In this document: piece by piece, positions 18,304 to 26,898 of the stretch | How positions within the stretch are numbered: position 1 is the stretch's first letter | Layout of the letters: every line of letters starts with the position of its first letter | DNA from: Acidobacteriota bacterium | Lineage (GTDB): Bacteria; Acidobacteriota; Blastocatellia; RBC074 | Assembly (NCBI GenBank): GCA_019639255.1 | Contig: JAHBSF010000017.1 | Location: forward strand, 19,949-83,948 | Length of the DNA stretch: 64,000 nucleotides | Direction: 5' to 3' | The notes under the pieces: generated by a model | What the model was told of the DNA's origin: nothing | Seen by the model: only the letters and a program-made list of their open reading frames with translations | The model's database searches: none | Translations under genes and position numbers: made by a program

Positions 18304-20046
18304 ATGAGCGTTATCCGCATCGCGCTCGCACAGATCAATCCACACGTAGGCGATTTCGCAGGAAATACCGCGAAAATCATCGCCGCAATCTCCCGCGCCC
18401 GCGACTCGGGCGCACACCTCGTAGCCCTGCCCGAACTCGTCGTGCCCGGCTATCCGCCCGAAGACCTGCTCCTCAAACCCCAGTTCATACGCGCCAACCG
18501 CCGCGCCCTCGATGAAATCCTGGCGTCTACGCGGGGAATCATCGCCGTCATCGGCTTCGTCGATAAAACTTCCGATATCCATAACGCCGCCGCCGTGTGC
18601 TGCGACGGCGACCTGAGAGGAATTTACCGCAAAGCCTACTTGCCCAATTACGGCGTCTTCGACGAATATCGCTACTTTCGCGCAGGCACTGCCGCTCCCG
18701 TATTCCACTGCGGAATGAACGGAGACTTTTCCTTCGGCGTCAACATATGCGAAGACATATGGTATCCGGGCGGCCCTACAAAACTTCAATCGCTTGCAGG
18801 CGCGCACCTCGTCATCAATATCTCCGCCTCGCCCTACTACGCGGGCAAGGGCGGCGACCGCGAACGCATGCTGCAAACGCGCGCCGAAGACAACGCCGTC
18901 GCCGTAGCCTACGTCAATGCCGTAGGCGGACAGGATGAATTAGTCTTCGACGGTCAGAGCCTCGTCATAGACGAACGCGGACGCACGGTTGCGCGCGGCC
19001 CCGCTTTTGAAGAAGGACTCGTTTTCGCAGAAATCAATACCGAACGCGTCTTCAAGGAGCGTCTGCACGATCCGCGACGCAGGCAGGAACGGCTTGACGG
19101 CGACGACGAGGGGCTGCGCGTCGAACACATCGTCCTGCGCGCCGCTGAATCGCACGACCCGGGGGCGCCTCGCCTGAGTCCCACGCTCTGCGAACCGCTC
19201 GACAAGGTTGCCGAGGTATACAGAGCGCTAATCACCGGCACCCGCGATTACGTGCACAAGAACGGTTTTCGCAGCGTAGTCATTGGGCTTTCGGGCGGCA
19301 TCGACTCTGCGCTCACAGCCTGCGTAGCGGCCGACGCGCTCGGCCCCGACGCCGTGACATGCGTCTTTATGCCCACGCGATATTCATCTGCGGAAAGCGG
19401 GCGCGACGCCCAACAGCTTGCACACAATCTCGGCTGCGCCTATCACGTCGTTCCCATAGAAGAAACATTCGAGGAATATCTCGAAATGCTGCGCCCCATA
19501 TTCGCCGATGCTCCGATGGGCGTAGCCGAAGAAAACATTCAGGCGCGCATACGCGGCAACATACTGATGGCGCTGTCGAACAAATTCGGCTCGCTCGTCC
19601 TGTCTACGGGCAACAAAAGCGAGGTCAGCGTCGGCTACTGCACGCTATACGGCGATATGGCCGGCGGCTTTGCACTGTTGAAGGACGTGCCGAAGACGCT
19701 CGTTTATGCGCTGTCGCAGCATCGCAACCGCACGAATAGCCCCGTGATTCCCGAATACATCATCACGCGCGCGCCGTCGGCCGAACTGCGCGAAAACCAG
19801 AAGGACTCCGATTCCCTGCCCCCGTATGACATACTCGATGCCATACTCGAACGCTACGTCGAAAACGATCTGGACATAGACGCCATCGTCGCCGACGGAT
19901 TCGACGAGACTACGGTAAGATGGGTCGTGCGGCAGGTCGACATCAACGAATACAAGCGGCGTCAGGCCGCGCCCGGCATCAAGATCACGACCCGCGCATT
20001 CGGCCGCGACCGGCGGATGCCGCTCACGAACCGGTACCGCGGATGA
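18304..20046 (+). CDS. nadE: Glutamine-dependent NAD(+) synthetase
   Basis: NadE amidates nicotinate adenine dinucleotide to NAD+, using ammonia released from glutamine. The N-terminal nitrilase-type glutaminase domain shows the E-K-C triad: E44 in ALPELVVPGYPPEDLL, K110 in YRKAYLPNYGVFDE and C149 in VNICEDIWY. The C-terminal synthetase domain carries the ATP-pyrophosphatase loop LSGGIDSALTA and the STGNKSEVSVGYCTLYGDM block. Length, 580 residues, is full. It begins 10 bp after the EutN-type gene and is very probably co-transcribed with it. NAD supply next to a Rex-linked microcompartment locus makes metabolic sense, but the link is inferred. Confidence 0.97.
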   Translation: MSVIRIALAQINPHVGDFAGNTAKIIAAISRARDSGAHLVALPELVVPGYPPEDLLLKPQFIRANRRALDEILASTRGIIAVIGFVDKTSDIHNAAAVCCDGDLRGIYRKAYLPNYGVFDEYRYFRAGTAAPVFHCGMNGDFSFGVNICEDIWYPGGPTKLQSLAGAHLVINISASPYYAGKGGDRERMLQTRAEDNAVAVAYVNAVGGQDELVFDGQSLVIDERGRTVARGPAFEEGLVFAEINTERVFKERLHDPRRRQERLDGDDEGLRVEHIVLRAAESHDPGAPRLSPTLCEPLDKVAEVYRALITGTRDYVHKNGFRSVVIGLSGGIDSALTACVAADALGPDAVTCVFMPTRYSSAESGRDAQQLAHNLGCAYHVVPIEETFEEYLEMLRPIFADAPMGVAEENIQARIRGNILMALSNKFGSLVLSTGNKSEVSVGYCTLYGDMAGGFALLKDVPKTLVYALSQHRNRTNSPVIPEYIITRAPSAELRENQKDSDSLPPYDILDAILERYVENDLDIDAIVADGFDETTVRWVVRQVDINEYKRRQAAPGIKITTRAFGRDRRMPLTNRYRG

Positions 20047-20050
20047 GGCA

Positions 20051-20134
20051 AAAGAGACAACGAAACAAACGGATATGATCTGTTCCGTTTGTTCCATATA
20101 TTTCCGTATATTTCCGTTTGTTCAGTTATCTCTC
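20051..20134. repeat. Family A intergenic palindrome (copy 4, short)
   Basis: Left arm AAAGAGACAACGAAACAAAC; right arm ends CCGTTTGTTCAGTTATCTCTCC. It starts within five bases of the nadE stop and ends about 24 bp before pgsA, both on the plus strand. Confidence 0.8.
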
Positions 20135-20157
20135 CTGCCCCGCTTCCGAGCACCGTT

Positions 20158-20889
20158 ATGACGCTTCCGAATCTGCTCACATTGCTGCGGATCTTCGCCG
20201 CGCCGCTTCTTGTGGTGGTGCTGCTTACGCGCTTTTCCGAAGACTGGGTGGGCGTGCCGCAGCACATCGCGGGAGTAACGCTTTTTCTGCTCGCCGCCAT
20301 AACCGACGCGATGGACGGATGGCTTGCGCGCCGCAGAGGTCAGGTATCGCGCCTCGGCATCCTGCTCGATCCCATAGCGGACAAGCTGCTCATATCGGCC
20401 GCCTTCATTTCTCTGGTTGAAAATCAGCTTGCTCCGGCCTGGGCCGTGGTCATCATCATAGGGCGCGAGTTCGCAGTATCCGGATTGCGCTCGATTGCGG
20501 CTACTGAGGGCTGGACGATTCCGGCCTCGCGCATGGGCAAGTTCAAGATGTTTATGCAGGTGGTGACGATTGCGCTGCTCATCACCTCGTCGGTTTCCGG
20601 CGGACCGCCCGTGGAAACAAAAGCCTTCCCCATCATCGCATTCTGGACCGTGCCCGAAATGCATACTTTCATAGAGCATCTGTTCGGCCCCGAAGAACTG
20701 ACATCGCTCGATGTACGCGTGATGCTTTACGGGCTCGGACGCGGATTGCTGTGGATCGTGGTCATATCGTCGTGCTGGTCGATGGTGGACTACTTCTACA
20801 AGTTCTACCTCAACGCGCGCGACCGCCTCGGCCTCGATGCGGAAAAAAAAGCGCGGAAGGCGCGGAAAATGACGGAAATCACGGAATGA
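20158..20889 (+). CDS. pgsA: CDP-diacylglycerol-glycerol-3-phosphate 3-phosphatidyltransferase
   Basis: PgsA makes phosphatidylglycerol phosphate, the committed step to phosphatidylglycerol and cardiolipin, in the inner membrane. The CDP-alcohol phosphotransferase motif is complete: D-A-M-D-G-W-L-A-R followed by G-I-L-L-D-P-I-A-D-K. The N-terminus MTLPNLLTLLRIFAAPLLV is typical of PgsA. Between the family blocks lies a longer loop (GGPPVETKAFPIIAFW.. to about residue 190) than in E. coli. The C-terminus is basic and cytoplasmic (DAEKKARKARKMTEI). The ATG at 20158 is chosen; the upstream frame is the translated palindrome. At 243 residues it is about 50 longer than E. coli PgsA. Confidence 0.93.
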   Translation: MTLPNLLTLLRIFAAPLLVVVLLTRFSEDWVGVPQHIAGVTLFLLAAITDAMDGWLARRRGQVSRLGILLDPIADKLLISAAFISLVENQLAPAWAVVIIIGREFAVSGLRSIAATEGWTIPASRMGKFKMFMQVVTIALLITSSVSGGPPVETKAFPIIAFWTVPEMHTFIEHLFGPEELTSLDVRVMLYGLGRGLLWIVVISSCWSMVDYFYKFYLNARDRLGLDAEKKARKARKMTEITE

Positions 20890-20943
20890 ACGCCTCTCAG
20901 TGACTCCCGCCTTTCGCCGCGCGCTTCCGCGCTCTCTTCCTCT

Positions 20944-23379
20944 TTACGGCGCGATGTAACGAACTACTTTCAACTCGCTCAACGCCCGCAGCTTCTCTAC
21001 CGGCAACCTGCCGACGACGAGTTTCGAGTTCGGCTCATCTACGATGACTTCAAGACCGAGAGCCTTGAGCGCCCTTACGGCTTCGGGCGTTTTTTCCGTC
21101 AGCCATATCTGCACTTCGGCCCTGCCGTCGCGTATGAACGAAGCTTCGACCTTCTGCTTCTTCTCCAGCCGTTCGATGATTCCCGCAAGCGAGGGATGAA
21201 GTTTGCCGTCCGACGGCCGCTCATTGGCGTCGCGGATGCCGACGCCGCTGCCCCGGCCCGAGTTGCTTCCGCTCCCGCCTCCGATGCCGGCTCCACCGTC
21301 CCGGGAGTCTTCGCGTTTAGGAGATGCTTTCGGAGCAGGCAACTCCGCAACCGTGCCCGGCGTCATCGCCGCGCTTCCCATTACAGATCTGCCCCGCATC
21401 GGTATAGCCCCCGAATGTTCCTTATTGCTTCCGAAGACGCCATCGTAGCTTACGCCTTCGGGCATCTCGACCGGCACTTCTATGCGGCGCGGCTTGCCGC
21501 CCTCCGTAACGATGCGTTCCTCCACCGCAACAAACGATGTAAATTGCGTCATCAACCGGAAGTCGATGCCCAGACGCACGATACTTTCGCGTATCTCCTC
21601 GCGCGCCGTACCGCGCTGCATTCCCATATAATCCTGCCCCATCAGATCCTCTACGCGCGAGCGCGCCCACAGCGTCGCAAGCACATCGTGCTCGGGCCGG
21701 TTTTCACGAAATTCAACCGGTATCTCGCGCGAGAAAAACTGCCCCGCAATTCGCCCCTCCAACCTGACCCTGCCCCGTCCCGGCGCCGTATACCGCCCCA
21801 CGACTACCACGGGTTTTGCGCTGAACAGATCCGGTATCCGCCGCGGATATACATCGGCAACCGACAGTCCACCCCAGTCGATCTGTATGTCGGTCAGAAG
21901 CGGCTGCCGCACGCGCTCGTGAAAACGCCTTGCAGCGGCCGAGCCGTCGTCGTTGAGCGCGACGTATTCCACCTCGCCGCGCCCCTCCTCGGCCATCTTG
22001 TCGAGCAGAAAACGGTTCACCGAGCCGCCGATTCCGAACGAAAAGATGCGCGCGTTCGGATGCCTCTGAATTTCGGATATGATCTCGAAATCATTGCCTA
22101 CATAACCGTCGGTCATAAAACATACGATGCGCACGTGCTCCTGCGAATCCGAAGGATCGAGCGCGGCGCGTATCGCCTTCATCATCTCGGTTCCGCCGCC
22201 GCCCTTGCGCGAAGCGAGAAACTCCTGCGCGCGCCGCAGGTTTTCTGCTGTAGCCGCGACGGGCGCGGGAAACAGCACGTGAGTGTCGCCCGCAAATGTA
22301 ATCAGATTAAAGGTATCCTGCGGGTAAAGACCGTCGAGCGCGAGTTTCATCGTCTCCTTGGCCTTCTCTATCGGAAAGCCGTACATCGACCCCGAAGTAT
22401 CGAGCACGAAAACCAGTTCCTTCGGCCGCACGTCCTTTATATCTACGCGATCGGGCGGCTGAAGTATCATCGAGAAAAAGCCGCCGCGATCGTCGTGATG
22501 CGACAGTATCGCGTCGCCGATCTTCCGCCCCGCAACATCTATTTTCAGGCGGAAATCCTTGTTCGGAATCGTGGCCCTGTTTTTAAGGCACACGCGGGCG
22601 GAGCTTGCGCCCGTGCGCGTCAAATCGACCTCGTGCGAACCGGATGCAATGGAGTCGATCGGGACTCCGGCCTCGACTTCCATCTGAAGCGAAAGATCGT
22701 GCCCGGCGCGCTCGCGCGCTACGGGAGGCGTTATGCGCGAAGCGTCCGGCACGCGGTCCGTATCCGGCGCCCAGCCGCCCGCCTGTTTGCCCGTGGGAGC
22801 GCCCGGAATGTAGCGCGGCCCGACTACCATCGGAAATACGAATTCATACGAGCCCTCCTCGTATTTCATCACCTCGACATAGCTGATCTCGATCTTGATT
22901 TCCGCGCCCGGCAGAATGTTCGCCACCGACTGCGTGAATATGTTCGGGCGCTCCTGATCCAGAAGCGCGGCGGTGCGGCCCGAATTGCGCGCGGCTTCAT
23001 AAATTGCGCGCGCTTCTTCGCGCCGCTTGATCGAACCGCGCACGCGGCGCTCGCCTATGACCATCGTCATATCGTCGACGGCGGCTGTGGATGGCAGCGG
23101 AAAGGCGTATACGGCCTCGATGCTTTCGTTGAGCGGATTTGTGAATTGCTGCGTGACCGTTACGCGCGCAAGCGATCCGGATACCTGCGCTTTTACATCC
23201 GTATGTTTGAGCGGACACGGCGTGTGCGGCCTGCCGTCGCGGTCGATGATTTGCAGCGTGCCCTGCGTGATGGGTCCGGACGAGGCGGCCTCGACGCTCG
23301 GGCCGTGGTCGTTGAGCAGAATTGCTGTAGCGATAGACAGGAGCGAAACCATCGCTCCCCAGAAAAATACACGTCGCAT
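20944..23379 (-). CDS. Secreted VIT and von Willebrand factor A domain protein
   Basis: An N-terminal hydrophobic segment (FFWGAMVSLLSIATAILL) is a signal peptide or anchor. A VIT domain follows (about residues 50-180: TVTQQFTNPLNESIEAVYAF, the hallmark FPLPSTAAVDDMTM). A VWA domain with an intact MIDAS, FVLDTSGSM, starts near residue 325. A Gly/Ser-rich linker (GGAGIGGGSGSNSGRG) leads to a C-terminal domain of about 90 residues. The layout resembles inter-alpha-trypsin-inhibitor-like and sortase-target proteins of bacteria, with a likely adhesion or metal-dependent binding role. The ATG at 23379 has GGAGG five bases upstream; the GTG one codon earlier is too close to that site. It is convergent with pgsA. 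Confidence 0.88.
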   Translation of the reverse strand: MRRVFFWGAMVSLLSIATAILLNDHGPSVEAASSGPITQGTLQIIDRDGRPHTPCPLKHTDVKAQVSGSLARVTVTQQFTNPLNESIEAVYAFPLPSTAAVDDMTMVIGERRVRGSIKRREEARAIYEAARNSGRTAALLDQERPNIFTQSVANILPGAEIKIEISYVEVMKYEEGSYEFVFPMVVGPRYIPGAPTGKQAGGWAPDTDRVPDASRITPPVARERAGHDLSLQMEVEAGVPIDSIASGSHEVDLTRTGASSARVCLKNRATIPNKDFRLKIDVAGRKIGDAILSHHDDRGGFFSMILQPPDRVDIKDVRPKELVFVLDTSGSMYGFPIEKAKETMKLALDGLYPQDTFNLITFAGDTHVLFPAPVAATAENLRRAQEFLASRKGGGGTEMMKAIRAALDPSDSQEHVRIVCFMTDGYVGNDFEIISEIQRHPNARIFSFGIGGSVNRFLLDKMAEEGRGEVEYVALNDDGSAAARRFHERVRQPLLTDIQIDWGGLSVADVYPRRIPDLFSAKPVVVVGRYTAPGRGRVRLEGRIAGQFFSREIPVEFRENRPEHDVLATLWARSRVEDLMGQDYMGMQRGTAREEIRESIVRLGIDFRLMTQFTSFVAVEERIVTEGGKPRRIEVPVEMPEGVSYDGVFGSNKEHSGAIPMRGRSVMGSAAMTPGTVAELPAPKASPKREDSRDGGAGIGGGSGSNSGRGSGVGIRDANERPSDGKLHPSLAGIIERLEKKQKVEASFIRDGRAEVQIWLTEKTPEAVRALKALGLEVIVDEPNSKLVVGRLPVEKLRALSELKVVRYIAP

Positions 23380-23551
23380 CACTTCCTCCCAGTAAGCAGT
23401 CCGAAATTCAGGGGGCTTTGCCGAGATGGAGGTGACCGGTCACACTAACTAACGCACGCCCCAACGGAGAAGCCGGTTTTTCGTTTTCTCCGACCAAAGA
23501 ACGGCCGTGGACGGCGCCCCTTGCATCGAATGTGGAAATTTTTCTCCGTAA

Positions 23552-23560
23552 TGGTATGAT
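23552..23560 (+). promoter_or_regulatory. Extended -10 promoter element for ndk
   Basis: TGGTATGAT is an extended -10 box (TG-N-TATGAT) about 40 bp before the ndk start. No good -35 hexamer lies 17 bp upstream, which is normal for extended -10 promoters. Confidence 0.5.
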
Positions 23561-23601
23561 CTGCGACTAATTCATCATTTCAGATTCAGACAGGGGTATA
23601 C

Positions 23602-24039
23602 ATGACGGATACGGCAGAGAACCTTCCAAAGAGGACGTTTGCGATCATCAAACCCGACGCCGTGCGCGCGGGCAATACGGGCAACATCATTCAGCGCATC
23701 ACCGACAACGGTTTCAAATTGCGGGCGCTGAAGATGGTGCATATGACGCGCCCAATAGCCGAGGGCTTTTACGCCGTTCACCGCGAGCGGCCGTTTTTCA
23801 ACGATCTCGTAGAGTTTATGACAAGCGGGCCGAGCGTGGTTATGGCGCTCGAAAAGGACAATGCAGTTCAGGCGTGGCGCGATCTGATGGGACCGACCGA
23901 TTCTACAAAGGCGCCGAAGGGCACCATCCGCGGCGATTTCGGTGCGAGCGTGCAGGAAAATGCAACGCACGGTTCGGACAGCGCCGAAAACGCCCGCATA
24001 GAACTGAGCTACTTTTTCAACGCAACCGAGTTCTGTTAG
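23602..24039 (+). CDS. ndk: Nucleoside diphosphate kinase
   Basis: Ndk moves the gamma-phosphate of ATP to other nucleoside diphosphates through a phosphohistidine. The chain starts with the family motif RTFAIIKPDAVRAG. It has the Kpn-loop region (ERPFFNDLVEFMTSGPSVVM) and ends with the active-site block NATHGSDSAENARIEL, whose His is the phosphorylated residue. Length (145 residues) is normal, with the N-terminus slightly extended by MTDTAENLP. It is a single gene with its own promoter and is followed by a long non-coding repeat region. Confidence 0.98.
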   Translation: MTDTAENLPKRTFAIIKPDAVRAGNTGNIIQRITDNGFKLRALKMVHMTRPIAEGFYAVHRERPFFNDLVEFMTSGPSVVMALEKDNAVQAWRDLMGPTDSTKAPKGTIRGDFGASVQENATHGSDSAENARIELSYFFNATEFC

Positions 24040-24070
24040 CCAAATACAGCACGCGAAGGAAGGAAGAAGA

Positions 24071-24096
24071 AGTGCTGAGTGCTGAGTGCTGAGTGC
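24071..24096. repeat. Heptamer tandem repeat, left block (AGTGCTG)
   Basis: Three copies of AGTGCTG plus a partial fourth. The reverse complement occurs as CAGCACT repeats at 24446-24473, so the two blocks form an inverted pair around the family B copy between them. Confidence 0.75.
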
Positions 24097-24132
24097 AATT
24101 TGGAACTGAAGAACTTCTATACTCCGTCAAGC

Positions 24133-24343
24133 AAGTTCTTTGAGTTTTTCAGCCGCGAAGCGGCGAAAGATCTGTAGCCTGGTGCGTGAGCGCCAGGTCA
24201 GCAGAAAAAGAAGTTCAAGCCCTGAAAGGGCGAAAGATCTTCCGCCCCTCCGGGGCTGGCGCCGCTTCTCTACACCTACCCAGGGCTTACGCCCTGGGCT
24301 ACAGCTCTTTCGCCGCTTCGCGGCTGAAAAACTCAAAGAACTT
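24133..24343. repeat. Family B MITE-like palindromic repeat (copy 2)
   Basis: The element is 211 bp. Its ends AAGTTCTTTGAGTTTTTCAG and CTGAAAAACTCAAAGAACTT are perfect inverted repeats. It keeps all inner hairpins but lacks the outer TGTAAACA extension of copies 1 and 3. It fills the centre of the 500-bp gap between ndk and the ABC ATPase gene. No gene is seen in the rest of that gap. Confidence 0.9.
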
Positions 24344-24442
24344 AATTGGCAGAGTACTGAACACCAAAATCGAAACCGCTATAGGAAATCAGGAACTTTA
24401 ATTACAGATGCTCTGTATTGAAGTTCTTCAGTTCCTATTTGT

Positions 24443-24510
24443 ACTCAGCACTCAGCACTCAGCACTCAGCACTTCTTCCCCGTCAGCACTTCTTCCCCGT
24501 CAGCACTTCT
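24443..24510. repeat. CAGCACT heptamers and CAGCACTTCTTCCCCGT tandem units, right block
   Basis: About four CAGCACT units (24446-24473) are followed by two further CAGCACTTCTTC units spaced 17 bp apart. The block ends about 30 bp upstream of the ABC ATPase start. A related piece (CTCAGCACTTCTTCTTCCCC) lies beside the family B copy at 47.2 kb. Confidence 0.7.
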
Positions 24511-24543
24511 TCTTTCTCGCACTGCTGCACGGCTGAACTTCTT

Positions 24544-25227
24544 ATGCCGATACTCGAAGCACGCAGCGTAACCCGCGAGTACCATATGGGCGCCGAAACC
24601 GTACGCGCGCTTTCTGACGTTTCGGCAGGCATCGAGCGCGGCGAGTTCGTAGCCATCATCGGTACGAGCGGTTCGGGGAAATCCACGCTTCTGAACCTGT
24701 TCGGCGGACTCGATCGCCCGAACGAGGGAGAGATTCTTTTCGACGGCAAGAGCCTTGCGCCGCTGTCTTCGCGCGAAATGGCGCGATACCGACTGCGCCG
24801 CGTCGGTATGATCTTCCAGAGCTTCAACCTCATTCCTACGATGACCGCGCAGCAAAACGTAACGCTCGCGCTTGCGTTCGCCGGCGTTGCGCGCCGCGAC
24901 CGGCGCACACGCGCCGACGAGTTGCTTGCACGCGTAGGACTCGAAACCCGCGCACTGCACCGGCCCTCGGAGCTTTCGGGCGGCGAGCAGCAGCGCGTAG
25001 CCATCGCACGCGCACTGGCCAATGAACCCGACATACTGCTGGCGGATGAACCTACGGGCAACCTCGACAGCCGGCGCGCAACCGAGCTGATGGATTTTCT
25101 GAACGAGATGAGACGGCGCGACCGGAGAACCATTGTGATGGTGACGCACGATCAGGAACTGGCGCACAATTATGCAGACCGCATCATAAGGCTCAAGGAC
25201 GGCAGGGTAATCGACGGAGACGCATGA
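24544..25227 (+). CDS. ABC transporter ATP-binding protein (LolD/MacB type)
   Basis: This 227-residue ATPase of the MacB/LolD/FtsE class powers a permease that works mechanically across the envelope. Walker A is GTSGSGKST, the Q-loop is FQSFNLIP, the signature LSGGEQQRVAIARAL and Walker B ILLADEPTGNLD, where the GNLD extension is typical of this class. The ATG at 24544 (MPILEARSVTREY) is chosen; the upstream frame to 24418 only translates the repeat block. The gene overlaps the following permease by four bases (ATGA), so the pair is one transporter. Confidence 0.94.
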   Translation: MPILEARSVTREYHMGAETVRALSDVSAGIERGEFVAIIGTSGSGKSTLLNLFGGLDRPNEGEILFDGKSLAPLSSREMARYRLRRVGMIFQSFNLIPTMTAQQNVTLALAFAGVARRDRRTRADELLARVGLETRALHRPSELSGGEQQRVAIARALANEPDILLADEPTGNLDSRRATELMDFLNEMRRRDRRTIVMVTHDQELAHNYADRIIRLKDGRVIDGDA

Positions 25228-26792
25228 ACCTGACCGACATACTCGCGCTTGCATTGCGCAATCTGCGGCAGGCAAAACTCCGCACCGCGCTTACCGTCAT
25301 TGGCGTGGTCATCGGCGTTGCGGCAATCATCACGATGGTCAGCTTCGGCATCGGCCTTCAGCAGAACATCATCTCCAACGCCTTCGCCAAACTCGACCTC
25401 TTTACCGTCATCACCGTCTTCGGCGCAAACACGGATGAACTCATTGCACTCGACGACACAATGAATAATCCGTCAAACGTCCCATCAAACAATGCTGACG
25501 CCTCATCAAACAATGCTGATGATGATTCGGGCGATGATCCTTCAGATCCACCCCAGGGTGAATCTTCTCCGGCTGCAAGCCCTACGCCGGATCTGCGCCG
25601 CCGCCGTCTCGACGATGCCGCCATAGCCGAAATGGCCGCAATTAACGGCGTTCGCTACGCGCTGCCCGTGCTGATGTTCCAAAGCTATGTTCGTTACGAG
25701 GGGCGCACCGAACGCCAGCGCATAGGCGGCGCGCTCGCTTCGGTGGATTACAATCCGCGCTTCAAGAACTTTCTCGCCGGCGGTTCGTTTACAAACGACG
25801 ACGCGCGCGAGGTCATAGTCACCGAAAACTTTCTCGATCGCGTCGCCGCGCGCCGCAACCCCGCTCGCCGCGCGCGCCGCAACCAGGGCCCCTTTTCGCC
25901 CGCTCCGGTCAAAAGCGACGAACAACGCGCCGAGGATGCGGCATCCGCGATCGGACGCGAAATCACGCTGCTGACGCTGCCCTCGGCAGCCGGCCCCGAA
26001 CCTACATCCGTATTCGGCATACCGCTCGGCCTGCTCGAAGCGGGCGATCAGGAGTCGGGGCCGGACGGCCGCTACGAAACGCACGTATTCCGCATACGCG
26101 GCGTGCTGCCCTCGGACGGCGGAGTCAACTTCGATCAGTTTGCGCGCACCGATCTGTACATTCCCGTAGAGCAGGCGCGCCGATTCCGGCAGGCCAATCG
26201 CGATCCGCTCGAACTGATGAGCGAGGCGCTCATCGGAGACGCCGGATACCAGCGCGCCGAAGTGCGAGTGATGGATCCCACGGTAGTGCGCGATGTGCAG
26301 CGCGAAATTACGAAACTCGGCTTCCGCTCCTTTTCGCTCACCAATCAGATCGACGAGATCCGTTACATATTCTTCGTAGTCAACGGCGGGCTGGCGCTGC
26401 TAGGCGGAATTGCCCTGCTCGTGGCGTCGTTCGGAATCGCGAATACGATGATTATGTCGATACTCGAACGCACGCGCGAAATCGGCATCATGAAAGCCAT
26501 AGGCGGCTCGGACGGCGAGATTATGCGGATATTTTTCTTCGAGGCGAGCCTGATCGGACTGCTCGGCGGCGCATTCGGAGTCCTCGCCGGATGGGGCACG
26601 GACCGCCTTGCGAACTTCCTCGTCAACCGCTACGTCGTCAAACAGGGGCCCTATATCGAATTCTTCTCCATCCCGTGGTACCTGTGGCTCGGCGCGATTG
26701 CATTCGCCGTGCTCATAAGCCTTGCGGCGGCCGTGTATCCGGCGTTGCGCGCCGCACGCGTAGACCCCATACGCGCCCTGCGCCACGATTAG
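25224..26792 (+). CDS. MacB-like ABC transporter permease with acidic low-complexity insert
   Basis: The 522-residue FtsX/MacB permease has one N-terminal transmembrane helix (LRTALTVIGVVIGVAAIITM), a large periplasmic domain and three C-terminal helices (about residues 385-515), ending ARVDPIRALRHD. Two inserts are unusual. The first is an Asp/Asn/Ser/Pro-rich stretch at about residues 75-125, with a duplicated seven-residue unit SNNADAS/SNNADDD encoded by 21-bp repeats. The second is an Arg-rich stretch, ARRNPARRARRNQG, near residue 215. Both should lie outside the membrane. The partner ATPase overlaps its start. No periplasmic adaptor (MacA) gene is adjacent, so drug or peptide export cannot be told from lipoprotein handling. 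Confidence 0.92.
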   Translation: MNLTDILALALRNLRQAKLRTALTVIGVVIGVAAIITMVSFGIGLQQNIISNAFAKLDLFTVITVFGANTDELIALDDTMNNPSNVPSNNADASSNNADDDSGDDPSDPPQGESSPAASPTPDLRRRRLDDAAIAEMAAINGVRYALPVLMFQSYVRYEGRTERQRIGGALASVDYNPRFKNFLAGGSFTNDDAREVIVTENFLDRVAARRNPARRARRNQGPFSPAPVKSDEQRAEDAASAIGREITLLTLPSAAGPEPTSVFGIPLGLLEAGDQESGPDGRYETHVFRIRGVLPSDGGVNFDQFARTDLYIPVEQARRFRQANRDPLELMSEALIGDAGYQRAEVRVMDPTVVRDVQREITKLGFRSFSLTNQIDEIRYIFFVVNGGLALLGGIALLVASFGIANTMIMSILERTREIGIMKAIGGSDGEIMRIFFFEASLIGLLGGAFGVLAGWGTDRLANFLVNRYVVKQGPYIEFFSIPWYLWLGAIAFAVLISLAAAVYPALRAARVDPIRALRHD

Positions 26793-26895
26793 GAGAGATA
26801 ACGGAACAAACGGAAATAGACGAAACAAACGGAAATATGTCAACGTCAACTTTTCCGTTTGTTTCGTCTATTTTCGTTTGTTCCGTTATCTCTCC
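26791..26895. repeat. Family A intergenic palindrome (copy 5, near-perfect)
   Basis: This is the most symmetrical copy: the arms AGGAGAGATAACGGAACAAA and TTTGTTCCGTTATCTCTCCT mirror each other. It lies exactly between two convergent genes and touches both stop regions, a position suited to bidirectional transcription termination. Confidence 0.9.
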
Positions 26896-26898
26896 TTC

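Noticed and set aside
21196..23448. 750-codon plus-strand ORF opposite the VIT/VWA gene
   Set aside because: It is the antisense shadow of a GC-rich gene: the composition is Arg/His/Ala-rich with no domain, while the minus strand has a clear VIT/VWA protein.
24071..24510. Possible CRISPR array from the repeated heptamers
   Set aside because: The units are directly tandem or mirror images without unique spacers of about 30 bp, and no cas genes are present.
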